This document shows positions 1 through 8,647 of a stretch of DNA of 42,754 nucleotides, piece by piece. Both the position numbers and the translations under genes were made by a program. Where the stretch lies: the NCBI RefSeq assembly GCF_030385785.1, contig NZ_JAUEDK010000035.1:1-42754 (forward strand). The letters run 5' to 3'. This stretch comes from Crenobacter oryzisoli. Lineage in GTDB: Bacteria > Pseudomonadota > Gammaproteobacteria > Burkholderiales > Chromobacteriaceae. A model generated the notes under the pieces. It worked only from the letters and a program-made list of their open reading frames with translations. It made no database searches and was not told the DNA's origin. The stretch's first letter is position 1. Every line of letters begins with the position of its first letter.

Positions 1-68
1 TAGGTCGGGTGTGGAAGCGCTGTGAGGCGTTAAGCTAACCGATACTAATTGCTCGTGAGGCTTGATCC
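1..68 (+). rRNA. rrl: 23S ribosomal RNA, 3' end (partial)
   Basis: The first bases match the conserved 3' end of bacterial 23S rRNA, including the segment around 'gctaaccgatactaatt' (34-50) and the closing 'gtgaggcttgatcc'. The gene enters from outside the window, so only the last ~68 bases are present. The mature 3' end is set by analogy with other bacteria and could be off by a few bases. A 5S gene follows after about 130 bases, the normal rrn operon order, and no tRNA lies between them. Confidence 0.93.
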
Positions 69-200
69 TATCATTTGAGGTACTTCGTGGTGTGAAGTAC
101 AGGTGATGTGCGACGAGACGCAATCAATTACCAAGTAACGCTTGAATTCAATACGGTGACGTGACAACGGCACCGGGCTTCGACAGTTTGTACAAGTTAA

Positions 201-317
201 TGTCTGGCGGCCATAGCGAGGTGGTCCCACGCCTTCCCATCCCGAACAGGACCGTGAAACGCCTCTGCGCCGATGATAGTGTGGCATTCGCCATGTGAAA
301 GTAGGTCACCGCCAGAC
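201..317 (+). rRNA. rrf: 5S ribosomal RNA
   Basis: About 117 nt with complementary ends (tgtctggcgg at 201-210 and ccgccagac at 309-317, forming helix I) and the conserved internal blocks 'cccatcccgaac' and 'gtaggtcaccgcc'. It follows the 23S gene in the expected order and is followed within 15 bases by a strong hairpin, so it is the last gene of the rrn operon. The ends are given to within 1-2 bases. Confidence 0.95.
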
Positions 318-330
318 TCCCCACACCACA

Positions 331-356
331 AGCCCAGCTCATAGAGCTGGGCTTTG
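331..356 (+). terminator. Terminator of the rrn operon
   Basis: A perfect 10-bp stem, agcccagctc (331-340) and gagctgggct (344-353), with loop 'ata' is followed by a short T-rich stretch. It sits just after the 5S gene. Confidence 0.85.
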
Positions 357-659
357 TGCTTTGTAGTGGCGGAAAGCCCGGCGCGTTCTGCTTCCTGTAC
401 GCCCCGTGCTTTTGAAGGGGGCTTGTCCTCGGTTGTGACTCTTCCAGGCATCCTATTTCGAAGTGCACCCGCTGCGCCGTGTCGCAGTGCCGCCGTCACA
501 ATCCTCCATCACCGCCTGCTAGCCAGCATGCTGCCACTCGGATTGGCTTGCCTTCAAAACCTTGCCCCGTCTTGCGGGGAGGGGCGGGTGGCTATGTGTC
601 TGTTAATTGGCCATTCACAATGTTGTAAGGGCAATTTCTATCGCCAATCGCATGAAATA
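357..659. other. Intergenic stretch between rrn terminator and potF terminator
   Basis: About 300 bases without a convincing gene. Open frames here lack Shine-Dalgarno sequences and recognisable products. A short GC hairpin (ccccg-N5-cgggg, near 570-585) has no T-run. No tRNA or promoter was recognised. Confidence 0.5.
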
Positions 660-687
660 AAAAAGGTCGGCGATGCCGACCTTTTGA
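659..687 (-). terminator. Terminator downstream of potF
   Basis: The palindrome aaaaggtcgg-cgatg-ccgacctttt (661-685) has an A-run on its left (657-664) that becomes a T-run on the minus strand. It lies about 17 bases past the potF stop. It could also act on the plus strand. Confidence 0.85.
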
Positions 688-702
688 TGATTCCGGAATG
701 AC

Positions 703-1803
703 TTACTTTCCGGTTTTGAACTCCTGCCACAGGCGTGTGCTGAGGCGCTGGATCTTCGGATCGAGCGCTTTGACCAGGAAGCCGGTCTTCACGTCTTCGG
801 CCGACGGGAAGATCGAACGGTCGTGCAGGTATTTCGGGTTGATGAATTGGCGCGCCGGCAGGCTGCCTGGGGCGTAGGTCACCGTATTGGAGTTGTTGGC
901 TGCAACCTTTGGGTCGAGGTTGTAGTTGATGTACTTGTAGGCATTATCGAGATTCTTCGAATCTTTCGGGATCACCATGCTGTCGATCCACAGTTCGACG
1001 CCTTCCTTCGGCACCAACACGTCGACCTTCACGCCGTTCTTCGCATCGGCGGCGCGGCGCTTGGCGATGTTAAGGTCGCCGCCGTAGCCGAGCACCAGGC
1101 ACAGGTCGCCGTTGGCGACTTCATTGATATAGCCCGAAGAGGAGAAGCGGGTGATGTAGGGGCGGATGCTCTTGAGCAGCTTGGCCGCTTCCTGGTAATC
1201 GGCCTCATTGTGGCTGTTTGGGTCCTTGCCGATGTACTTGAGGGCGATCGGGAACACCTCGGACGGGGCGTCGAGGATGCTGACGCCGCAGGATTTCAGC
1301 TTGGAGACGACCTGAGGATTGAACAGCAGGTCCCACTGCTTGGCCGGCAGCTTGCCACCGAGCGCCTTGCTGACCTTGTCCGGGTTGATGCCGATGGTGT
1401 TGATGCCCCAGAAGTATGGTACGGCGTATTTGTTGCCAGGGTCGGCCTGTGCGATCATCGACATGATGGCCGGATCGAGGTTCTTATAGTTGGGGATCTT
1501 GCTCTTGTCGAGCGGCTGATAGAGGCCTGCCGGGATCTGGCGGGCAAGGAAGGTGTTGGACGGTACGACGACATCGTACCCGGTCTTGCCGGTGAGCATC
1601 TTCGCCTGCAGGATCTCGTTGCTGTCGTAGACGTCGTAGCGGACCTTGACTCCGTTTTCCTTCTGGAAGTTCGGGACGGTGCTCTCGGCGATGTAGTCCG
1701 ACCAGTTGTAAATGTTCAATTCTTTGGTCGGCGCGGCCAGTGCGCTGCCGCTTGCGACGACCAGGGCGCTGCTTGCTGCAGCCAGTGCCACAAAACACTT
1801 CAT
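703..1803 (-). CDS. potF: Periplasmic putrescine-binding protein PotF
   Basis: 366 aa, close to the ~370 aa of Escherichia coli PotF. Residues 1-23 form a Sec signal peptide ending in SALA. The mature protein opens with the family signature around NIYNWSDYI (30-38) and keeps the PotF-like stretch YDVYDSNEILQAKML. PotF proteins bind putrescine in the periplasm and hand it to the PotGHI ABC permease. A good ribosome site (ggagga) lies 8-13 bases before the ATG. It is alone here: no ATPase or permease gene is adjacent, so the partner transporter must be elsewhere or shared. A strong terminator closes the gene. The choice of putrescine over spermidine rests on overall similarity to PotF rather than PotD and is less certain than the family. 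Confidence 0.9.
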   Translation of the reverse strand: MKCFVALAAASSALVVASGSALAAPTKELNIYNWSDYIAESTVPNFQKENGVKVRYDVYDSNEILQAKMLTGKTGYDVVVPSNTFLARQIPAGLYQPLDKSKIPNYKNLDPAIMSMIAQADPGNKYAVPYFWGINTIGINPDKVSKALGGKLPAKQWDLLFNPQVVSKLKSCGVSILDAPSEVFPIALKYIGKDPNSHNEADYQEAAKLLKSIRPYITRFSSSGYINEVANGDLCLVLGYGGDLNIAKRRAADAKNGVKVDVLVPKEGVELWIDSMVIPKDSKNLDNAYKYINYNLDPKVAANNSNTVTYAPGSLPARQFINPKYLHDRSIFPSAEDVKTGFLVKALDPKIQRLSTRLWQEFKTGK

Positions 1804-2207
1804 CTCTTCTATTCCTCCGGTTTGCCTCGATTCAGTCGGCTTGGCGCGCCGCCTGTCATACGGTGGGGCATCATTCGTCTTGTTGGTTCAGACGTTCAAG
1901 ATGTTGAAATAATTAAACAGAACTTGCTCGCCAGCACAAGCACTTTTTGCTGCTGTCTGTCGAAAGGCTCCGGTTCTACATACGAGTTTGCCAATGCAGA
2001 TCGGGGTAGCTAAATGTCATTCAATTATGTGCCGATTTTTATGAATTTTAAATGGGTTGAAAAAGAGAGGTTTGAACCCGGCGCTTAGTCCATGCTCTTG
2101 CCTTCCATGTGGCGGTAACTTATTGATTTATATTGATATGTATAATTTATTGAACATGGAGAATGAGCGGATGGCACAGGGGCGGATGGCACCGGAGGGC
2201 GAAATGT
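1804..2207. other. Divergent intergenic region potF-rppH, AT-rich
   Basis: About 440 bases separate divergent potF and rppH. The part from 2020 to 2160 is clearly more AT-rich than the genes. A perfect -10-like tataat lies at 2141-2146 on the plus strand, but no -35 hexamer sits at a normal distance. A 15-base imperfect tandem repeat (gcggatggcacaggg at 2167-2181, gcggatggcaccgga-like at 2182-2196) lies just before the rppH hairpin. No gene was recognised. Confidence 0.5.
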
Positions 2208-2238
2208 GCAAAAATTTCGTTAATCAACGAAATTTTGC
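2208..2238 (+). promoter_or_regulatory. Hairpin just before the rppH start codon
   Basis: gcaaaaatttcgtt (2208-2221) pairs with aacgaaattttgc (2226-2238) around a 4-base loop, with one bulged A. It ends 9 bases before the rppH ATG, where a ribosome would bind, and has no T-run, so a terminator is unlikely. It may be a translational control structure or a protein-binding dyad; which one cannot be told from sequence. Confidence 0.55.
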
Positions 2239-2247
2239 AGGTTTCCT

Positions 2248-2784
2248 ATGCTGGACCGGGACGGCTACCGCCCGAACGTCGGAATCATCCTCACGAACCA
2301 CCGCAACGAGGTGTTCTGGGGAAAGCGGGTGCGTGAGCATTCGTGGCAGTTTCCGCAGGGCGGCATCAAACCGGGCGAAAGCCCCGAAGCAGCGATGTAT
2401 CGCGAGCTGCTCGAAGAAGTGGGGCTGCTGCCCCAACATGTGAAGATCCTTGGCCGCACCCGTGACTGGCTGCGTTACGAGGTGCCAACTCATTGGGTGC
2501 GGCGCGAGTGGCGCGGCAGCTACAAAGGCCAGAAGCAGATCTGGTTCCTGTTGCGGTTGACCGGGCGCGAGAGCGACGTGTGCCTGCGCGCGACCAGCCA
2601 CCCCGAGTTCGACGCGTGGCGCTGGCACGACTACTGGGCGCCGGTCGACGAGGTGATCGACTTCAAACGCAATGTCTACGAACTGGCCTTGCTGGAGTTG
2701 TCGCGCTTCCTCAAGGGCGTGGAGTCGCGCCATGATTTCCTGGAGCGCCAGCACCCGTCGTCTAGCGGGAGCGCGCAGGACTGA
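2248..2784 (+). CDS. rppH: RNA 5'-pyrophosphohydrolase RppH (Nudix)
   Basis: 178 aa. RppH removes pyrophosphate from the 5' triphosphate of mRNA, which opens transcripts to RNase E decay. The Nudix box Gx5Ex7REUxEExGU fits exactly at G38-L60 (E53, E56 and E57 being the metal-binding glutamates). The N-terminus [15 protein letters not shown] and the YRYxxP/W region are typical of proteobacterial RppH. The start follows the family N-terminus; the Shine-Dalgarno match is weak (only 'agg' at 2239-2242), and a stable hairpin sits directly upstream. A terminator follows, so it is probably monocistronic. Confidence 0.95.
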   Translation: MLDRDGYRPNVGIILTNHRNEVFWGKRVREHSWQFPQGGIKPGESPEAAMYRELLEEVGLLPQHVKILGRTRDWLRYEVPTHWVRREWRGSYKGQKQIWFLLRLTGRESDVCLRATSHPEFDAWRWHDYWAPVDEVIDFKRNVYELALLELSRFLKGVESRHDFLERQHPSSSGSAQD

Positions 2785-2854
2785 CCGGGGGCATCCGCAA
2801 CTTTCTTGTTTTTTCGTCCGGTTTCGGCCAACCTTGCTTGGCCCGCCGGGCCTG

Positions 2855-2884
2855 ACACGCCCTTTCATTCGGGCGTGTTTTCAT
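2855..2884 (+). terminator. Terminator between rppH and parE
   Basis: Stem acacgccc (2855-2862) and gggcgtgt (2871-2878), 8-base loop, followed by tttt. It lies 70 bases after the rppH stop and 20 before parE. Confidence 0.85.
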
Positions 2885-2903
2885 TTCTGATCGCCGACAC
2901 AGC

Positions 2904-4868
2904 ATGACACAACAGTATGACGAATCTTCCGTCCGGGTGCTCAAGGGCCTGGAGCCTGTCAAAGAGCGTCCGGGCATGTATACCCGAACCACCGATCCGA
3001 CTCATATCTGTCAGGAGGTGATCGACAACGCCGCCGACGAGGCGCTCGGCGGCTACGCCAAGAAGATCGCGGTGACCGTGCACAGCGACGGCTCGTTGTC
3101 GATCGAGGATGACGGTCGCGGCATCCCGGTGGGCCTGCATCCGGTCGAGAACGTGCCGGTGGTGGAGTTGGTGTTTACCCGACTGCACGCAGGCGGCAAG
3201 TTCAACAAGAAAGACGGCGGCGCCTATGCGTTTTCCGGCGGCCTGCACGGCGTTGGTGTATCGGTGACCAATGCGCTGTCGACTCGGCTGGAAGTCGAGG
3301 TGAAGCGCGACGGCGGGGTGTTCCGCATCGTGTTCGCCGGCGGCGACGTTGTCGAGCCCTTGACCCGTGTCGGCGACTGCGGCCCGCGCACTAGCGGCAC
3401 CCGGGTGCGGGTGTGGCCGGACGGCAAGTATTTTGAGAGCCCGCGCTATTCGATGCCGGAGCTGGAGCGGCTGTTACGCGCCAAGGCGGTGCTGCTGCCG
3501 GGCGTGGCGGTATCGCTGACGGTGGAGAAGGCCAGCGGCGATGAGGTGAAGCAGTGGCAGTACCCGAACGGGCTGAAGAGTTATCTGGTTGAGCTGTTCG
3601 ACGGCGACGAACCCGTGGCGCCGGTGTTTGCCGGCGAGTCCTATATCGGTCCTGAGCACGACAGCTTTGCGCCGGGCGAGGGCGCGAGCTGGGCGCTGGC
3701 CTGGTTCGACGAGGCGGCCGGCGGCGAGAGCTATGTGAACCTGATCCCGACCCCGGTCGGCGGCACCCACGAGGCTGGGTTGCGCTCGGGCGTGTTCGAG
3801 GCGGTGAAGAGTTTTATCGAGCACCACAACCTGCTGCCGCGCGGGGTGAAGGTGCAGGCCGAGGACGTGTGGAGCCGGGTGCGCTTTGTGCTCTCGGCGC
3901 GGGTGCTCGATCCGCAGTTCCAGGGCCAGACCAAGGACAAGCTGACCAGTCGTGACGCGCTGAAGCTGGTGGCAAGTGTGAGCCGCGACCCGGTGGAGCT
4001 GTGGCTGAACCAGAACGTCGAGGCCGGCAAGAAGATCGCCGAGCTGGCGATCCGCCAGGCGCAGAGTCGACTCAAGTCGGTGAAGAAGGTCGAGAAGAAG
4101 AAGGGCTCGGGCGTGGCGGTGCTGCCGGGCAAGCTGACCGATTGCGAGAGCGAGGACATCGAGCGCAACGAGCTGTTCCTAGTCGAGGGCGACTCGGCCG
4201 GCGGTTCGGCGAAGCTCGCGCGCGACAAGGAATACCAGGCGATCCTGCCGTTGCGAGGCAAGGTGCTGAACAGCTGGGAGACGCACAAGGACCAGTTGTT
4301 CTCCAATGCCGAGATCCACGACATCGCGGTGGCGATCGGCGTCGACCCGCACGGACCGAAGGACAGCCCGGACCTGTCGGGGCTGCGCTACGGCAAGATC
4401 GCGATCCTGTCCGACGCCGACGTGGACGGCTCGCACATCCAGGTGCTGCTGCTGACGCTGTTCTTCAAGCATTTCCCGCGCCTGATCGACGCCGGCCATA
4501 TCTACATCGCCCAACCACCGCTGTTCCGCGTCGACGTGCCGGGGCAGGGCAAGAACCGCCCGCCGAAGAAGCTGTATGCGCTCGACGAGGACGAGATGGA
4601 GGCGATCCTCGACCGGCTGCGTAGCGAGAACGTGCGTGAGGGCAGCTGGAGCATCAGCCGCTTCAAGGGCTTGGGCGAGATGAACCCGGAGCAGCTGAAG
4701 GACACCACCATGCATCCGGATACCCGCCGCCTGTCGCAGGTACGGGTGCGCAACGGCGCGCACGAGGCGACCGTCGACACCTTCGTGATGCTGATGGGCA
4801 AGGGTGAGGCAGCCAGCCGGCGCAGCTGGATGGAGGCGCGTGGCAACGAGGTGGAGGCAGACGTCTGA
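2904..4868 (+). CDS. parE: DNA topoisomerase IV subunit B (ParE)
   Basis: 654 aa, normal length for ParE. With ParC it decatenates daughter chromosomes; ParE supplies the ATPase and TOPRIM parts. Visible motifs are the GHKL ATPase E38...N42, DDGRGIP (69-75) and GGLHGVG (112-118), the TOPRIM glutamate in LVEGDSAGG (about 427), the DADVDG metal motif (about 503-508) and the C-terminal FKGLGEMNPEQL. It is ParE rather than GyrB because it is short and lacks the large GyrB insert. parC is not in this window. The start ATG at 2904 lies just after a terminator, so a promoter must sit in or upstream of that narrow gap. Confidence 0.96.
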   Translation: MTQQYDESSVRVLKGLEPVKERPGMYTRTTDPTHICQEVIDNAADEALGGYAKKIAVTVHSDGSLSIEDDGRGIPVGLHPVENVPVVELVFTRLHAGGKFNKKDGGAYAFSGGLHGVGVSVTNALSTRLEVEVKRDGGVFRIVFAGGDVVEPLTRVGDCGPRTSGTRVRVWPDGKYFESPRYSMPELERLLRAKAVLLPGVAVSLTVEKASGDEVKQWQYPNGLKSYLVELFDGDEPVAPVFAGESYIGPEHDSFAPGEGASWALAWFDEAAGGESYVNLIPTPVGGTHEAGLRSGVFEAVKSFIEHHNLLPRGVKVQAEDVWSRVRFVLSARVLDPQFQGQTKDKLTSRDALKLVASVSRDPVELWLNQNVEAGKKIAELAIRQAQSRLKSVKKVEKKKGSGVAVLPGKLTDCESEDIERNELFLVEGDSAGGSAKLARDKEYQAILPLRGKVLNSWETHKDQLFSNAEIHDIAVAIGVDPHGPKDSPDLSGLRYGKIAILSDADVDGSHIQVLLLTLFFKHFPRLIDAGHIYIAQPPLFRVDVPGQGKNRPPKKLYALDEDEMEAILDRLRSENVREGSWSISRFKGLGEMNPEQLKDTTMHPDTRRLSQVRVRNGAHEATVDTFVMLMGKGEAASRRSWMEARGNEVEADV

Positions 4869-4895
4869 GGTGTTCGGCTAACCTTGACGCAACGA

Positions 4896-4919
4896 AAGCG
4901 GCTCTCGGGCCGCTTTTTT
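4896..4919 (+). terminator. parE terminator
   Basis: Stem agcggc (4897-4902) and gccgct (4909-4914) followed by a run of six T. Confidence 0.85.
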
Positions 4920-4996
4920 GCTGCGAGGTCGCTCCCGGCGGGAGGTCGGCTGCTCAGGTATAATTGCGGCCAAACAGATAAAAGGATGATCGCACC

Positions 4997-6061
4997 ATGA
5001 CGTCGCTGAAGAACGATACCTTCCTGCGTGCCCTGCTCAAGCAACCGACCGACTACACCCCGATCTGGATGATGCGCCAGGCCGGCCGCTACCTGCCGGA
5101 ATACCGCGCCACCCGTGCGAAGGCGGGCAGTTTCATGGGCCTGTGTACCAGCCCGGAATTCGCTACCGAGGTGACGCTGCAGCCGCTGGAGCGCTTCCCG
5201 CTCGATGCGGCGATCCTGTTCTCCGATATCTTGACCGTGCCGGACGCTATGGGCCTGGGCCTGTACTTCGCCGAGGGCGAGGGGCCGAAGTTTGAGCGCC
5301 CGCTGCGCGACGAGGCGGCGATCCGCGCGCTGGAGGTGCCGCACATCGAGGACAAGCTCAAGTACGTGACCGACGCGGTAGCGAGTATCCGCAAGGCGCT
5401 GGACGGCCGCGTGCCGCTGATCGGCTTCTCCGGAAGCCCGTTCACGTTGGCTTGCTACATGATCGAGGGCGGCGGCTCAAGCGACTTCCGCCACGTGAAG
5501 GCGATGCTGTACAGCCGCCCGGAGCTGCTGCACCACATCCTCGACGTGAACGCGCGCGCGGTCATCGACTACCTGAACGCCCAGATCGCCGCCGGTGCCC
5601 AGGCGGTGCAGATCTTCGACACCTGGGGCGGCTCACTGACGCAGCCGGCTTACCGCGAGTTCTCGCTCGCTTACATGCAACAGATCGTCGCCGGCCTGAC
5701 CCGCGAGACCGAAGGCCGCCGCGTGCCGGTGATCGTGTTCACCAAGGGTGGCGGCCAGTGGCTGGAGGACATCGCCGCGATCGGCGCAGATGCGGTCGGC
5801 CTGGACTGGACCACCGACATCGGCCAGGCGCGTGCACGTGTTGGCGACAAGGTGGCGCTGCAGGGCAATTTCGACCCGAATGCGCTGTTCGGCAGTCCGG
5901 CGGCGATCGAATCGGAAGTGGCGCGTATCCTGGCCGCCTACGGCCACGGTTCAGGTCATGTGTTCAACCTCGGCCACGGCATCTCGCAGTTTGCCGACCC
6001 GGCGCATGCCGGTGCCCTGGTCGAGGCGGTGCACCGCCTGTCACGCCCCTATCACGCTTGA
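4997..6061 (+). CDS. hemE: Uroporphyrinogen decarboxylase HemE
   Basis: 354 aa. HemE converts uroporphyrinogen III to coproporphyrinogen III in the cytosolic haem pathway by removing four carboxyl groups. Both family signatures are seen: [15 protein letters not shown] (22-36, with the substrate-binding arginines) and [16 protein letters not shown] (about 141-156). Length is standard. The ATG at 4997 has a good ribosome site (aaagga, 4981-4986), and a -10-like tataat lies at 4959-4964 between the parE terminator and the gene, without a clear -35. A perfect 10-bp hairpin (6068-6097) follows the stop. Confidence 0.96.
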   Translation: MTSLKNDTFLRALLKQPTDYTPIWMMRQAGRYLPEYRATRAKAGSFMGLCTSPEFATEVTLQPLERFPLDAAILFSDILTVPDAMGLGLYFAEGEGPKFERPLRDEAAIRALEVPHIEDKLKYVTDAVASIRKALDGRVPLIGFSGSPFTLACYMIEGGGSSDFRHVKAMLYSRPELLHHILDVNARAVIDYLNAQIAAGAQAVQIFDTWGGSLTQPAYREFSLAYMQQIVAGLTRETEGRRVPVIVFTKGGGQWLEDIAAIGADAVGLDWTTDIGQARARVGDKVALQGNFDPNALFGSPAAIESEVARILAAYGHGSGHVFNLGHGISQFADPAHAGALVEAVHRLSRPYHA

Positions 6062-6067
6062 GGCGAT

Positions 6068-6097
6068 ACCTGCCCGATTGGCTTTTGTCGGGCAGGT
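6068..6097 (+). terminator. Hairpin after hemE, probable terminator
   Basis: Perfect 10-bp stem acctgcccga (6068-6077) and tcgggcaggt (6088-6097). The following bases are not T-rich, so termination may be weak or need Rho. Confidence 0.55.
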
Positions 6098-6194
6098 AGT
6101 GCGTTGTCCTTGCAGCTAAGTCACTGATCGGCTTGGGGTAGAGGGTCTGCCCCAGTCGTTTTCAATGGGTTTTTGTATCCATTTTGACTGGGTG

Positions 6195-6426
6195 TTGACA
6201 GACTTTTGCCGAATTGTTCTCACGGTTATGCACAAGCGGGATCAACTCGGATTATTGCTGTCAAGAAGTTGCTGCAATTTTTTTGAACAATGAGTAAGTG
6301 CTTGATTTTTAATGGTTTTTACGTTTGCCCATTTTTTGGGCAAGCTAACGGCAAGGCCGTGCCGCCTGCCTTGAGCCGATAGATTCAGCGTTTGTCCACA
6401 AAGTTATCCACAGCATTTGTGCATAC
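6195..6426. promoter_or_regulatory. Cluster of DnaA-box-like sequences upstream of priA
   Basis: Within 200 bases lie TTATGCACA (6226-6234, exact TTATNCACA), TTGTCCACA (6392-6400, one mismatch), TTATCCACA (6404-6412, exact consensus) and, on the minus strand, GTATGCACA (6418-6426, one mismatch). Between the first and second box is an AT-rich stretch (about 6240-6345) with a 7-bp hairpin having a T5 loop (6325-6343). The last three boxes are close together just upstream of the priA start. This looks like a DnaA-binding region: either control of priA or an accessory DnaA titration site. A replication origin is possible but not shown. Confidence 0.6.
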
Positions 6427-6477
6427 CCGGCGCAAAGCCTTGCCTGTTCGGCATCTCGGCTAGGAGCTCCCATCGGC

Positions 6478-8646
6478 ATGAGCAACAAGGTCTCGGTCCA
6501 GGTCGCGGTCAATGTGCCGCTTTCAATGACGTTCACTTATCTTGCAGATAAGCCGTTGCCGATCGGGTGCCGGGTCAGGGTACCGTTTCGTGGCGGAGAG
6601 CAGACCGGGGTTGTGGTGGATGACCAACAGTCGGCCGACGTGCCCGCGCACAAGCTCAAGCACGTCGAATCCTGCCTGGACGAGATCCCGCCGCTGCCAG
6701 CCGATTTCCTCGAGCTGATCCGCTTCACCGCTCAGTACTACCGTCACCCGATCGGCCAGGCGCTGTTCGCTGCCTTGCCCGGTCCCTTGCGCCGCCCGCA
6801 GCCGGCGCGCTGGCCCGACGAGCGCGGTTGGCAGCTGACGCTGGCGGCCCACGATACCGAGGGGCCGCCACCGCGGCAGAAGGCGCGCCACGCGCTGTGG
6901 CACGCGCTGGCCGAGCCGCTGGCCTACCAGCAGGCCAAGGCGATCACGCCGCAGGCGCCGGCGCTGCTCAAGCAGTGGTTGGCCGAAGGGCTGGTCGAAC
7001 GGGTCGACGCCGAACCGCCGTTGGTGGTCGCCGAGGGGCCGACCCTGAACGACGAGCAGGCGGCGGCGGTCGAGGCGGTGGCCGGCAGCTTCGGTAGCTT
7101 CGCGCCGTGGTTGCTCAACGGCATTACCGGCAGCGGCAAGACCGAGGTGTACCTGCGCCTGATCGAGCGGGTGTTGGCGGCCGGGCAGCAGGTGTTGGTG
7201 CTGGTGCCGGAGATCAACCTGACCCCGCAGCTGGTCGAGCGCTTTGCGCGGCGCTTCCCCGCCACGCCGCTGGCGGCGCTGCACAGCGGCCTGGCCGACG
7301 GCGAGCGCCTCGCCGGCTGGCTGGCTGCCTGGCGCGGAAGCGCCGGCATTGTGATCGGCACGCGCCTGGCGGCGTTCACCCCGCTGGCGCGGGTCGGTCT
7401 GATCATCGTCGACGAGGAGCACGACGGCTCGTTCAAGCAGCAGGACGAGCTGCGCTACCACGCCCGGGATCTCGCGGTGTGGCGCGCCCGCCAGGCTGGC
7501 GTGCCGATCGTGCTGGGTAGCGCCACGCCGAGCCTGGAGAGCGTCGCCAATGTCGAGGCCGGTCGCTACCGCGAACTGAGCCTGACCCGCCGAGCCCACG
7601 GCGCAGCCGCGCTGCCGACGGTGCGGCTGATCGACATCCGCCGCCAGAAGCTGCTGGACGGCCTGGCCGAGCCGGCAATCGCCGCGCTGCGCAAGCGGGT
7701 AGAGCGTAAGGAGCTGAGCCTGGTGTATGTGAACCGGCGCGGTTATGCGCCTGTGATCGCTTGCACCGAGTGCGGCTGGCTGTCCGGCTGCCCCCACTGC
7801 TCGTCGCGGCTGGTATGGCATGTGACCGACCGGCGGTTGCACTGCCACCACTGCGGTTACCACGAAGCGCCGCCGCGTGCCTGCCCGGACTGCGGCAACA
7901 GTGATCTGAAGCCGATGGGCCAGGGCACCCAGCGCATCGAGGAGGCGCTGATCGCGCTGTTGCCCGGTGCGCGGGTGCTGCGCATCGACCGCGACACGGT
8001 CGGCCGCAAGGATGCCTGGGAGGCGATCTACCGCAAGGTGCATGGCGGCGAGGTCGATGTGCTGATTGGCACCCAGATGCTGGCCAAGGGTCACGACTTC
8101 CCGGCTTTGTCATTGGTGCTGGTGCTCAATGCCGACGGCGGCCTGTATTCGGCCGACTTTCGCGCCAGCGAGCGGCTGTTCGCGCAGCTGTCGCAGGTGG
8201 CTGGTCGGGCCGGGCGCGCCGACACGCCGGGCGAGGTGCTGGTCCAGACCCAGTGGCCGGAGCATCCGCTCTACCAGGCATTGGTTGCGCATGATGTGGC
8301 CGGCTTCGCCGCCCAGCAGTTGGCTGAACGGCGTGAAGCGGGTTTTCCGCCGGCGGCGTTCCAGGTGGCGGTGCGCGCCGATGCCCGGACGCTGGAGGAA
8401 GCGAGCGCCTTTCTCGACGCCGCTGCCGCCTTGGCCGAGCCGCCCGAGGGCGTGACGCTGGCCGGGCCTGCGCCAGCGCTGATGATGCGGCTTGCCAACC
8501 GTGAGCGCGCGCATCTGCTGGTCGAGTCGCCGCAGCGTGTTCGCTTGCACACCTTTCTCGACGACTGGCTGCCGCGGCTGGCAGGATTGCAGCAGGCGCA
8601 CCGCCAGGTGCGCTGGTCGATCGACGTGGACCCGCAGGATTTCTGA
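6478..8646 (+). CDS. priA: Primosomal protein N' (replication restart helicase PriA)
   Basis: 722 aa, typical length. PriA recognises stalled forks and D-loops and reloads the replicative helicase. Visible are the helicase Walker A GITGSGKT (215-222), the DEEH Walker B box (about 311-314), and the zinc-binding region CTEC...CPHC...CHHCGY...CPDCG (about 428-480) with eight cysteines in four CxxC pairs. The ATG at 6478 follows an 'aggag' ribosome site. dacB begins one base after the stop, so the two genes are probably cotranscribed. The upstream gap holds several DnaA-box-like sequences. Confidence 0.97.
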   Translation: MSNKVSVQVAVNVPLSMTFTYLADKPLPIGCRVRVPFRGGEQTGVVVDDQQSADVPAHKLKHVESCLDEIPPLPADFLELIRFTAQYYRHPIGQALFAALPGPLRRPQPARWPDERGWQLTLAAHDTEGPPPRQKARHALWHALAEPLAYQQAKAITPQAPALLKQWLAEGLVERVDAEPPLVVAEGPTLNDEQAAAVEAVAGSFGSFAPWLLNGITGSGKTEVYLRLIERVLAAGQQVLVLVPEINLTPQLVERFARRFPATPLAALHSGLADGERLAGWLAAWRGSAGIVIGTRLAAFTPLARVGLIIVDEEHDGSFKQQDELRYHARDLAVWRARQAGVPIVLGSATPSLESVANVEAGRYRELSLTRRAHGAAALPTVRLIDIRRQKLLDGLAEPAIAALRKRVERKELSLVYVNRRGYAPVIACTECGWLSGCPHCSSRLVWHVTDRRLHCHHCGYHEAPPRACPDCGNSDLKPMGQGTQRIEEALIALLPGARVLRIDRDTVGRKDAWEAIYRKVHGGEVDVLIGTQMLAKGHDFPALSLVLVLNADGGLYSADFRASERLFAQLSQVAGRAGRADTPGEVLVQTQWPEHPLYQALVAHDVAGFAAQQLAERREAGFPPAAFQVAVRADARTLEEASAFLDAAAALAEPPEGVTLAGPAPALMMRLANRERAHLLVESPQRVRLHTFLDDWLPRLAGLQQAHRQVRWSIDVDPQDF

Positions 8647-8647
8647 T

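Noticed and set aside
2141-2146. Perfect tataat before rppH.
   Set aside because: No -35 hexamer at 15-19 bases; TTGATT at 2123-2128 is too close. Not called as a promoter.
6523-8094. Long minus-strand open frame (523 codons) inside priA.
   Set aside because: Shadow frame caused by high GC; its peptide is Gln/Arg/His-rich with no domain, while priA is clear on the other strand. The same applies to long minus frames in dacB (8126-10021), relA (19354-21159) and patZ (36936-38354).
8492-8647. N-terminal extension of DacB by 52 residues from an upstream ATG.
   Set aside because: It overlaps priA and is Arg/Ser/Cys-rich nonsense; ATG 8648 gives a proper signal peptide.
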